Assembly: GCA_017590115.1 (NCBI GenBank)
Contig: JAGGNK010009114.1
Coordinates: 16,395,433-16,459,432 of the forward strand
From: Montifringilla adamsi
Lineage: Eukaryota; Chordata; Aves; Passeriformes; Passeridae
Length of the DNA: 64,000 bases
Reading direction: 5' to 3'
This document shows positions 51,001 to 61,201 of this stretch, piece by piece. Within the stretch, counting starts at the first letter, position 1, and every line of letters begins with the position of its first letter. A program made the position numbers and the translations under genes. The notes beneath the pieces are model-generated. The model was not told the origin of the DNA, made no database searches, and saw nothing but the letters and a program-made list of their open reading frames with translations.

Positions 51001-52716
51001 ACCAGAGCTGAGCGTGTTGTGTTGGCTTGCCTTGCAGTCATCTCCTCTCATTAACAAGACACCTGGCTGTTCCTTAAGGCACCAAACAAATAGTAGGCAT
51101 CTCAAATAACTAGGAATGAAGCAAACTGCTTTGTCATCAAGAAGCACTGTAATGAAAGGCAGAGAGAAGGAAGAAAGCCCTGGCTGTACAATGTTTACAG
51201 CAGTATGGCAGAGTAACTGTGCGTCATTGCGAGTACTCATCAACAAAAGCATGTTTCAATTGAAGCGTAAACTGAAGAACAGAAATAATTTACAACATTT
51301 AATATGTAGTCTCATCAAATATTTTAGATGTATTTCAAGACAGAAAAATTACTATTTTTCATAGTGTGAAAAAAACAACTTTTTATTATATCTATTTTTT
51401 TCCACTTTACATGACTATGTTTGTTGTTTAGCAACCTTTCTGAGACACTCCATAGAATTATCAAGTATTGCTGATTAAAATAGTATAACATGGAATATGT
51501 AAGATAGGAATAACATGGAAGTGTAAAGAACTTGTATCTAGTTCATTTTCTAATTAAGAAGAGAGAAATTGGATCATATTGATACAATTAGTAGATTTTT
51601 TTCTCTAATACTTTTTGATTGTTTATATGATGCAATGATAATTGCCATTTGCTAGACTGCCTTCTATAGAAAGGCAGATTTCACTGCTTATTTGTCTGAA
51701 AGAGAAGAAAACCATTGTTGTCTCCCTTTGAGAACTGATCACTTCTTTTTGATCAGAAAAGTGAGAGAAACATTTTAGTGAATCCTTGCTTATCCTACAA
51801 GCGAGCAGAGGACTCAAGACTCAAAGACCCAAGAAAGCTGTCTTTGACAGAGCAGAGGCAAACAAGTACTAATTTGAGAAAATGTCATCATAAATTCTCT
51901 AAGCTGACCTTGAAGTGCTCCAAAGTTTTGAATGCCAACCACTGAAACATTTTCAGGAAAAATGTTTTCCAGATGATGTCTCTTCAACATTTCACAAAAG
52001 CAGTGACTTCAAAAAATATCCTCTGGAGCTCTGTAAAAGAAGTACACAATATCATTATGATCTTCATGAAATTCTCTCACTCTCACTTTTTTGAAAATAT
52101 TTTGAATTGTAAAAGTTTGTATAGCCAAGACACCTTGAGACTTTAGTTATTTAATACACTGCCAGAGATTCCAATATAATATTGGAAATATTTACTCAGG
52201 AGTACAAGACATACAGGATATTTTTACAGTTATTTGCAAAGAGAAAGTATATCCTCTGTAATTAATTAATGGTAATCTGCAAGATGCTTAGGAGACGAAA
52301 TTTCAACTAGTATGACTTGGAAGATTGTGACAGGAAATGTAATAGATCTGGAATATTTAAAGAGAAATATTCTGTTGCCATGTCACTTCACAATGAAACA
52401 TATATACTCCTGTTAGCTGTGCTTTGACAATTTACCACTTTTTCAATTATAGCTAGGGTGTTAAACACCACCTAGAGGTCAGGATTTGCAGCAGACCTCA
52501 GGGTCAAGGACCGTGGTGACTCAGGATGTTTCTCAGCAGATTTAATTCAAAGGATGTAGAATAAAAACAAGAAAACTAAAGTCTTTCCAGCTTGTGCCTG
52601 CTGCACAGTGTATATTCAAGTACGTGTGATAAAGAAGTAAAAAAATTAAGCATAAACTGTAAGTAGTTTTGAAAACTTTTCTATTTTATTCTGCTGTCTT
52701 TGAGAGGCATAGAGGC
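48041..52716. other. AT-rich non-coding stretch, no gene recognised
   Basis: Frames are 89 codons or fewer (the largest is minus 50983-51252). None has a recognisable domain. A short (TA)n run is present at about 48127-48140. No LTR or CR1 copy was identified. Confidence 0.55.
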
Positions 52717-52735
52717 AAAAAAAAAAAAAAAAAAA
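52717..52735 (+). repeat. Poly(A) run, 19 A
   Basis: A19 followed by gaaattg. No recognisable retrotransposon lies immediately upstream. Confidence 0.9.
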
Positions 52736-52982
52736 GAAATTGTGGCAAACACAGTGTTTAATAAAGTGCAGTGTTTGAGACCTGCAGGTTAATCAAAGAA
52801 TTGGAAGAGCAGGAAGTGAATATTTCCTTTCAGTGATGATTAATCAGTTTAAATCTGTACCAATGTATGCCACAGGATCCTGAAATCAAAATTTGTTTTG
52901 GTACAGAATTTTTAAGATTTTCTATTGTTAAAACAAATACTTTGTCTAACACGTATCTCTTTCTAAAAATTGCACACACATG

Positions 52983-53132
52983 CAAAAAAACCCACAACAA
53001 ACAAAGAAAAAACCCCCAAACAAACAAATTTTAAAAAACACCAAAAACCCTCACAACAACAACAAGAAACAAACAAACAAACAAAACAACAACCAAAAAA
53101 AACAAAAACAAAACAAAACAAAAAAAAAAACC
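52983..53132 (+). repeat. A/C-rich low-complexity tract
   Basis: About 150 bp made almost entirely of A and C on the plus strand, including (CAAA)n, (CAA)n and (CAAAA)n stretches and A runs. The 60-codon plus frame of K, N, Q and T across it is an artefact of composition. Confidence 0.95.
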
Positions 53133-54990
53133 AGAAATGCTCCTAATTATAATAAGATTTGATGTAGGATATAAGGTTCAGGTTTAAGATGAAGAAAGCT
53201 TTGAGATCTAAAACCTATTTGAATTTCAAACTTTCTGAATTAACTATAATTCTGATCCAAGGATTAAATAGAGGAGAAGAAGCATCGTAGGAAAATAATA
53301 GATGGGTTTGGGCCCTACATTCACAGGTGCTTGTCAACAGGGTTTGGAGGCTGAGATCAAAATTAATCTTAAGAAAGAACAGTGTCTGTCTAGAACGAAA
53401 TCCATTTATTTGATGAGAAAAGAATCAAGCAGGGTATAACTAGATGTTAAACTGACAGAGGTCGTGTCAGGAGCAGCACAAATAGTTTGCTTAGACCTGC
53501 AGTGAGATTGATAACATGGTGAGTATCAGATTAATTACATCTATTACTGAGGAGGTAGAACACCAACATACTTCACACTAAATATGAGCCTGTTGTCATG
53601 AGGTCAAGTGTATAACATAACTCGTACGGTTGCCATAAGAAACCATCGGTCTTTCAAAAACAGATGACATAAAACGAAATTACAGATTAGTGAATAGAAA
53701 TACGTAAAAAGGTTCTTGAACAAAAACAATGACTTTTTTTTTTTTAATCCAGTTGTCCAAATTAAAACCTGGATTTCAGTTGAGTCATTGGAGAAAACAA
53801 ATTCAAAAACAAAAACAAAATAAATCCAAATGAGAAAACTAGGAAGGAATAACTAGCAGAAAACCAACACATGCACTCTCTGCTGAGATGGGATAAAGAC
53901 TCATCAGCTATATCAGTGATCAGTTTGAGACACTGGAATGGAAAAATAACAAGGATATACCTATAGAGATGTTCAATCGAGAGAAGTTTCTGAATACTTG
54001 GAAGCAAGAATGGTTATGTAGTCAAGCATTGTCAAAAGAATATTCTAACAGCATATAAAAGATATTCTAGTCTAATTGCAAAGAAGAATAAAGCTCTAAA
54101 ATGACTCAAATGTCTTTTGTACAAAGAAGAATAATTAACAATCAAATTGAAAGCTGCTATCTTGACAGATGATGTATGTTAGGACAATGAAAATGCAGTC
54201 CATAATTTGAATGCTGAAGAAAATTTCAGATTGTTGTAAGTGTAGTATTCTTTTCAGTGAAACTTCAACTGATTGCAAATTAAAATTAATTTGAAAAAGT
54301 TTTCATAAATGTTTAAAACTTGCCTTAAATGTCTCTTTCTCTCTTCAGTTCAGCTCAGCTCAACTTTTATCTGAATTTAAGGAATGAATTTTCAGAAGTG
54401 ACTCTAGCTAAGTTTGGCTTCCTGAAACCAAGACAGCCTCAATCAGAAGTATACTTCCTTGTTTAAAATTAGAAAATCTGTGCTTTCTGCAAGAGGGTGC
54501 AGAAAGTGGTTTTCAAACCCCGAGGTTAATGCTCTCACTGCCATAACTGGAATCAGAAGTTGTCAAGTCTGCAATATATCAAAGAGTACCAGTAATTTAA
54601 TGCCAGAGCAACATTTCAACAGACCAAAATGGTATTCAATCCCCTGCATCCAGATGGTGAATTTTGGGGTGGAATGTCAAACCAGGCTTTCTGTTGTGTC
54701 TTGGAACACATGTTCCCACAGTGAATATGTCATTCAAACAGGTCCAAAGCATCCTTGGTTTAGACTTCCTGTCTCCACTGGGTTTGGAGCGCATTTGGTG
54801 ACGTCTGACAAAAAGATTTAATTCTTGGTCTAGTTTAAAGAGATCTGGGCTTAGTTTCTTTTGAAGGGAATTGAGTTTACATTCACCAAAACCATTCTGC
54901 AAACAGAAACAGCAGTGACATTCAAGAAAGACACCATTGTTTCATTAAAAAATGTAAATATAGCAATATCTCTGCACCAGACATGACTTA
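53133..54990. other. AT-rich non-coding stretch, no gene recognised
   Basis: The largest frame is 120 codons on plus (54459-54821), overlapped by an 88-codon minus frame. Neither has a recognisable domain. A T run lies near 53733-53745. The right end abuts the CR1 3' terminus. Confidence 0.5.
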
Positions 54991-55400
54991 GAATCCTAGA
55001 ATCATTGAATCTTTTAGGTTCAAAAAGACCTTTAAGGCCATCAAGTCCAACCACTGACCTCACACTATCAAGCCCACCACTAAACCATGTCCCTAAGTGA
55101 CACATCTACACATCTTCAAAATAGGGATGGTGACTCCACCACTTCCTATTCTAATAGGTTCTAATGCTTGGCAATCCTCACAAAGAAGGAATTTTTCTCA
55201 ATATCCAATCTAAGCCTCCACTACCTGAGGCCATTTCCTCTTGTCCTCTCACTTGTTACCTGGGGGAAGAGACTGACCCCCACCTCGCTGCAATCACCTT
55301 TAGGGTAGCTGTAGAGAGCAATGAGGCTCCCCTGAACCTCTTTTTCTCCCAGCTAAACAACCCCAGCTCCCTTACTGATTCCTCATTTACTGGACAAGTG
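54991..55400 (-). mobile_element. CR1 LINE, 5'-truncated 3' end (different subfamily)
   Basis: The plus strand reads as the reverse complement of a CR1 3' end: gaatcctagaatcattgaatc, then 'aggttcaaaaagacctttaaggccatcaagtccaacca', 'caccactaaaccatgtccctaagtg', 'gggatggtgactccaccacttcc', 'catttcctcttgtcctctc', 'gaagagactgacccccacctcgct' and 'tctcccagctaaacaaccccagctccct'. The 'ctaaaccatgtccctaag' block places it in a different CR1 subfamily from the two other copies. It fades after about 55400. The 147-codon plus frame at 55164-55607 runs antisense through it and is not a gene. Confidence 0.93.
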
Positions 55401-58400
55401 GGAAGGCTGAGACACCTAAATTTACAACTGAGTCACATTTCAGGAGGATGTCAGCCTCACATGTGGAAGTTCTGGCTGAGCATACCAAGAGTGTGCAGAG
55501 CTGAAGAACTGTGTAATAAGGAAACTGGTGTGTCTGCCTACAAAATGGGGAAAAAATCTGAATTGCAGCTAGGTAGCTATCACAGTACCCAAACTAAATT
55601 CCTGTAAAATAAACTGCTTTAAAAGAAGGAACATTATGATCAGGATGGGATGTCGCTCAGGCAGGCCAACAAGACAAATGTCCAGACAAAAGGATGATTG
55701 AGCATTATAATATTTTTTAGTAAGTCTTGCTGATTCGTTTCTGAAAGTAGGCAATGGAGAAAAAAAGCTGGCAAAAGTTTCTCACTTATAATTAACCCTA
55801 AAATTCCTCCCATTCATTTGTCCTGCAAGAAAAGTATCACTACGGGTCAAGAGAAGAGAACAATCCTGGCTGGTGAAATGGTGCCAGAAAACACCGAGTT
55901 GAGCAATATAGGATGGACTCCTTCAGCTGAAAGACAGTTACAGAATTGACAGAGGACCCAAACCAGAGACATTAGATACACTCTATTGACTACATGAAAG
56001 CTTTTGACTTGGCAGGTCAGCTGAGATCATTCAGCCCATGGAGCAATAAATAGTTCCTTCTAAAAGCTGGAAAAAAGCTGAAATCAATGCCTATTAAAGA
56101 CTTCTAGGAAAAAAACAAAAGGTATCCAGAGAAGGAAAATTTCTTTTCTCTCACATGTCTGTATAATTATAAGGTGCTGAAAGAGCAACACATCTCCAGG
56201 GCTCAGTAGGCACCTTCAGCTAACAAAACTCTCTGTTACCACCAGCAAACTTATGAGTGTTTCTGGATGAGTTGTTCATTGTTCTAGGGTAATAATTGCC
56301 TGCTGAATGGTTGCAGGATAAAGCTGACAAACACACTACCCTGGAGACAGAATAAAATGTGCAAGTATGCATTAGAAGCAGCATAAAAAGTAAGTTTTTT
56401 GGTGTTGCAGCGACTATCTGTCATGGAAATCACTAGGGCTCTGGTGCAGAGCTGACAGCTGCAATGTAAGAAGCAAACAGAATAGAGCAGAGTAGATAAT
56501 CATTTTTTTAGAGATGGCCTTGTTGGCCACAGATGTGTTCGGTATTGTTAGCGGTGTCACTTGATTATATCCCATTTGCAACCATCCTGCTGCTACTGCA
56601 CTTCCCTGTGGCTCCTGGAGATTTCTGAGGCAGTGAAATCTCTGGGATTTCTCTGCCTGGCTTGAAGAGGCAGGCTAATCAGCTTAACTACAGATCACTT
56701 AGGAGAGAAGAGCAGAGACACGTGCAAAGACTACAAGCAGAAGCTCCCACATTCCTGGATCCACAGATCCAAAACACCTCCCAGTTTTGTGCTGTTTTGT
56801 GACACTGCTGCTGACAGTGATACTAGAAGGGATAAATGTAAATCCCTTCTACGTTTTGATGCTGTAAATTTAAAACCTAATTGCTAAACACTCTTTAAAC
56901 AACGTAATAACTCAGGAACTATTGGGTCCTAATAAGCATCAATAAGTTCTGCTGTTCCAGTAGGTTTTCATTCTACTGATGACATGTTAAATAGAAATTG
57001 AGTTAGTTTTCATATTGTTTTAATGTCTATTTCTTAATAGGTTTTTCCTCCTCATATCTGATTTGCTTTATTTGTTTTACTTATCTATGATCCAATATTG
57101 AAATTCTGCTTTCTCTCCTGCCCATGTACACTAGGAAGAGCTCCGAAAATTAGATTGATACTGACCCATCAGAGAGGAAAATTTGGCCATTTCTATGTTT
57201 AATTGATCCACAGCTGTAACATGAACACACTAGGAATGAATTTTCAATACTGTTTTCCTATTTAAGTGTATGGATGGCATTTACAGATTTCTTCTCATGA
57301 TGTGGGCAGAATTTAAGCAACTAATTTCACTAGGTAGTGAACAACCTATTCCTTAGGCATTTGTAAATTGTTGCAGGTCCTTTGCCAGGTTTTTGACCAT
57401 CAAAGCCATTGAAATACTGAAATTCTGCCGCTCTTATCCTAAATTCTTGCTGTGTAAGGAGACAAGAAAGATGTTGCAGGTCTCAGGCTGTGTGCTGGAT
57501 TTTTTCCCATTCAACAAAAAGCACTCTGCACAGAGACATGTTTCTGGCTGAAACAGACAACAGACCTCAGCTCCTCCTTGTTGGGGAAGCAATGCACCCC
57601 CTGAGGAATCTTTACAGCAATGTCATCTACCGCCCCTCACTGCTACAGATGGAGATTCAGTCTCCATAACCATGGGCACGCCAATGGCATCAGACAAAAT
57701 TCTCAAGCCTGAAATTCTCCAGTAGCCTTTGTGACATGAATTTTATTATCAGGAAGTGAAAAATGGAGTTATGTTCCAATTGCCTGCCAGAGGGACTGCT
57801 GAGGCTGTGGTGGGGCTGCTGCCCGTGGGGTGCATCACCACAGAGCAGGACCTCCTTACATCTTGCTTCTGCAGACCTCTCTCTTTGTGACCTTCAGAGC
57901 CTCAAAATGCTGCATGGTTATAAAAGGCTCTTAAACAGTCCTTCCTCTTGCCCACATCTCCACAAAGCTTTTATTTCATTGCTGTGATAGGATTGCAGTT
58001 TTATCAGCCCTAGCTTTATTCCTGAAGTAACTTTTAAAGAGTTATAACTAGGCCGTGTTTCCCCAGCTCCTGTAATCCTCTACCACAAAGAAGGGATATA
58101 AATGAGGTACATTATCATTATGTATTACCACAAGAACCAACATTATAATTAGGTACTGTATCCACTTTGTAATCACTATGGCTTTAATTTCCAATCAAAA
58201 GCATCAAAGTCTGCAGACAGTGACCCCGCTATTGAACAATTCCTTTTCATTTTCTTTGACAATGAATTTTCAAAGGTAAAAGGGGGGCAGGGGAAAATGG
58301 TATTTTATTCTAGAGCTTCTACATAATTATAGCAATTATAGAAATCTTTCATGTGCTTGGTCAGCTTTTACTGCATACGTTTAGCTGTTGGTTAGAAGTG

Positions 58401-58859
58401 TCTCTGGAAGTTATAATGCGTTTGGGGCACCAGAGTCTGTCCCACCATTATAAATACTGGCTAGGCAGACTAATAATTGCAGAGTGTAGTGGAAAAGGTT
58501 AGTCATAAATATGGAGGATGTTAGTGCAGGTAACATAAAAGGAATTTAGAAATCTACTTCAGCAAATTGCCGTGTGCTATTTTGCCTGTTTCTTTTTCTC
58601 CCTTGTTATGAGCAGTATTAAAACAGCCCCTAAATGCCACAGTAAAGACTCAGACTTTGTTGTGCTAGATTTCCACCAAGTGCAGAAGGTATCCTTGCCC
58701 TAGGTTTGCTGCCATACTGCACCCCAAAGGTCTGGAGCACAGAAACTATTCAAGTAGAAAAGGCTCTTCTTTTGTAAACTACTCCTTTGAGTAGATTGAA
58801 TTACACCCAAACAACAGACATTCTTATTTTCTCACTAATATTACTGTGTGTCTGTTACT
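55401..58859. other. Non-coding stretch, no gene recognised
   Basis: Only short frames. An eight-residue LINE-like peptide (IDYMKAFD, 55985-56008, plus) is followed by a stop 15 codons later and lacks other reverse-transcriptase blocks, so I do not call it. The part 58260-58560 holds several AT-rich homeodomain-type TAAT words, but conservation cannot be judged from one sequence. Confidence 0.5.
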
Positions 58860-59420
58860 TTAGGACACAAAATAGAAAGATGCAGACACTGGATTCTCTC
58901 TAAAAAAGAGGGAAGTTTTATTTTGACTCCAACATTTACAGATTTCCAAAAGTGACAGTGGATTGGAGGGCAAAAGTGCCCCTCTCCAATGACACTGGGC
59001 AAACCAACAGTCTATCAAATTTCTCCTCCTCTAGAAAAGAATTCAAAACAATTAATTATTTACATATAGCCCATGAGAAAGTTCATTACAAGACTGTAAA
59101 CATCAGAAAGCTCAGATGAACTCAAGAGAACAGGGTGACGTGTCCCCCCTGCAGGGCTTTTCCCAGAGCAGGTGTATTAACAGGAGGTGAAGGTAAAAGC
59201 TCAGGTATCCACGTGGCAGAGATGTGCCCAAATTTCACTGTAAACACACTGGGCAGCCAGTGTAGGCAGGGCAGTGAGAGGCAGAGGAGATCAGATCTGC
59301 TGTGGACCACAGAGCAGAGGCTTCCCAGCCCTGAGACCAAACAGAAATGCCAAGACTCATTGAAATCCATCAGAGGGATTTTTTTCTCAAATGAAGACTC
59401 AAATATATTTTCTTAAGGAT
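58860..59420 (-). mobile_element. Probable LTR remnant of an endogenous retrovirus
   Basis: On the minus strand the segment has a U3-like GC-mixed part (about 59420-59130), a middle AT-rich part, and an AATAAA poly(A) signal within caaaataaaact (the ttttatttt at 58917-58925 on plus). A short downstream stretch ends near 58860. The order and the position of AATAAA near the 3' end are those of an LTR. No gag/pol/env sequence flanks it. Boundaries are uncertain: a tgtgtgtctgtt at 58845 could be the reverse complement of the 3' end, but no target-site duplication was found. The overlapping frames at 59122-59370 and 59135-59416 are not supported as genes. Confidence 0.4.
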
Positions 59421-61170
59421 GTAAAGCAAAGCAGAAAGAGAGATTTCAGCCTGCTGTTCCCCTTGGAGATGAGAGCAGCTGAATGGAAAGGATTATGTGA
59501 CTAAAAAAACTGCGGCCAAAGAAACATCAGCTGGGGCCTGTGAATCAGTCCAAGTTGTTCAATAAGAAGTGGAGCTCACAGCTCAGTTTAAATGGCTGAG
59601 TAAGCTCTGGAACTCCTTGATTGAGTGTGCTCAGTGTTTTCAAATCACAAAAGTTATCATCATCAGTATAATTTTGTTCTGAAATTTGCCTACAGATTAA
59701 TAAAAAGTTAAATGTTAAAATGCTACATATTGACATTATCAAACAATTTCCAATATTTTGAGTTTGGTCCTTTGACTCATAAGTTTACTGATACTTTTAA
59801 TATTCTGATGTTTCAATCACTTTTGCACAGAATTTTTTTTTACTCTGCAAGTTCTCTCAGTAAAGAAAATCATTGCTGCCTTGTTCTACTCAAAGCTTTT
59901 CTTTCCTTTAAGACAAAGTATTTCAAACAAAATTAAAACATCATTGTATCATATCTTATCTGGAGAATTTAGTCATGCTGAATATTGTTTAATTCCTATA
60001 AAAGTCTAGGATTAACATGAAATAAAGAGGCAATATTTTGAGACGAGATACAATTAAGTGTTTGGTACACTAGATTGTTCTGTCCTACAAATTTTACTTC
60101 TTAATATCCTTATTATTGCCTACTGATATTGTCAGCCATATATCTAGTCTTCAAGGTGGGAGCAGAGAGATATGTGCTATGTGTTCCTACCTGTCATATG
60201 CACTGTGCCTTATTTATATTAAATCCATCCATCATAATCTTCCCTTCCACTTCTCTTTTTATCTCATTCATTTTCCTTCATCATATTATAACCTCCAGCC
60301 GACTTTTCCTTCATAAGTTTCATGGCACTCAGGCATTTTGGTCTGTTTCCTTGACCTTTCATAATAACTTTTATCATACCAGTTTCCTTCATAACATTTT
60401 CTCTGTCACTGATGGTGTCTCCTGGGCTTTGTTAATTTTCTTAGCCTTAAAAATGGTCTCAGAAGCCTCTGGGGGGTGGCAATGAAAAGAAGAAGAAGAA
60501 AAAAGAAAAATTGAATGGCAAATAAAAGGAAAATGCATCGAAAAAATAAAAAGGGAAAGGGGAAAGAAAAGAAACAGAAATACCAATTGCAAAAACTCTC
60601 TTTATGTATATTCTCTGCTTTCTTTCTGAGTTCACATTCCTCAGTTATGTAATTTCATTTCCACATGAATTTCTCATTGATTATCCTCTCCCCTCACTAT
60701 TTACTTTTCTTCTTTTATTTAATATAAATAGTCTTTTCAGAAGTGTCTTCAAAGTATAGCAATTGCTTCCACAACTTTGTTTTTCCAAATATTTTCACCC
60801 AGGCCAAAGCAACCTTCTGCACAAGGCAGTGTAGGGTGGTTTTGTGGGCCATTTGTTCTGTTTGGGTATAGGCTTGTTTGTGTAGAGGCAGGACTGTCTT
60901 GGTCCTGTTTCTAAAATCCACATCATTCAACATGAATGAAGGCTTTTATGGCTCTGTGAGCTTTGTACTATCACTATAAGCTGTGGTATAACTATTAGTG
61001 GTACACTGCTATGTGTATTTATAAGCAGCATGTGTAATGACTAACTTTGCTGTCCCATAGCACCTCAAATTGTGCTGGAATTGTCAAAAGTTAGAGAACA
61101 ATTTAATGACAAAGGAAGTAAAATGCAAACAATAGCTAAAGATTGTTTCTACCAAGAGGTTTTCTCGGGC
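59421..61170. other. AT-rich non-coding stretch, no gene recognised
   Basis: The longest frame is 118 codons on plus (60129-60485), hydrophobic and rich in F, I, S and H, as expected from translated pyrimidine-rich AT DNA. Purine-rich sequence (gaagaagaag and A/G runs) occupies about 60485-60570. No repeat family was identified. Confidence 0.5.
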
Positions 61171-61201
61171 GTACAGGAAATATTTGTGAATATTCCTGTA
61201 C
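61171..61201. repeat. Strong short inverted repeat (hairpin)
   Basis: The left arm gtacaggaaatatt (61171-61184) pairs with the right arm aatattcctgtac (61189-61201) across a 4-base loop, tgtg. The stem has 13 base pairs with a single bulged A. Flanking bases do not pair, so the structure is too short for a microRNA precursor. It may be a cruciform-prone site or a symmetric protein-binding site. Confidence 0.85.

Noticed and set aside
52980..53162. 60-codon plus frame rich in K, N, Q and T
   Set aside because: Composition artefact of the A/C-rich low-complexity tract.
55164..55607. 147-codon plus-strand frame
   Set aside because: It runs antisense through the CR1 copy at 54991-55400 and then into unrecognised sequence. 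The amino-acid order is that of reversed CR1 3' DNA.
55985..56008. Peptide IDYMKAFD resembling a LINE reverse-transcriptase motif
   Set aside because: Only eight residues match, stops lie close on both sides and no other reverse-transcriptase block is found nearby. Chance is sufficient.
60129..60485. 118-codon plus frame with hydrophobic character
   Set aside because: Pyrimidine-rich AT DNA translates to F/I/S/L-rich peptide. There is no signal peptide followed by a recognisable domain and a second frame overlaps it.
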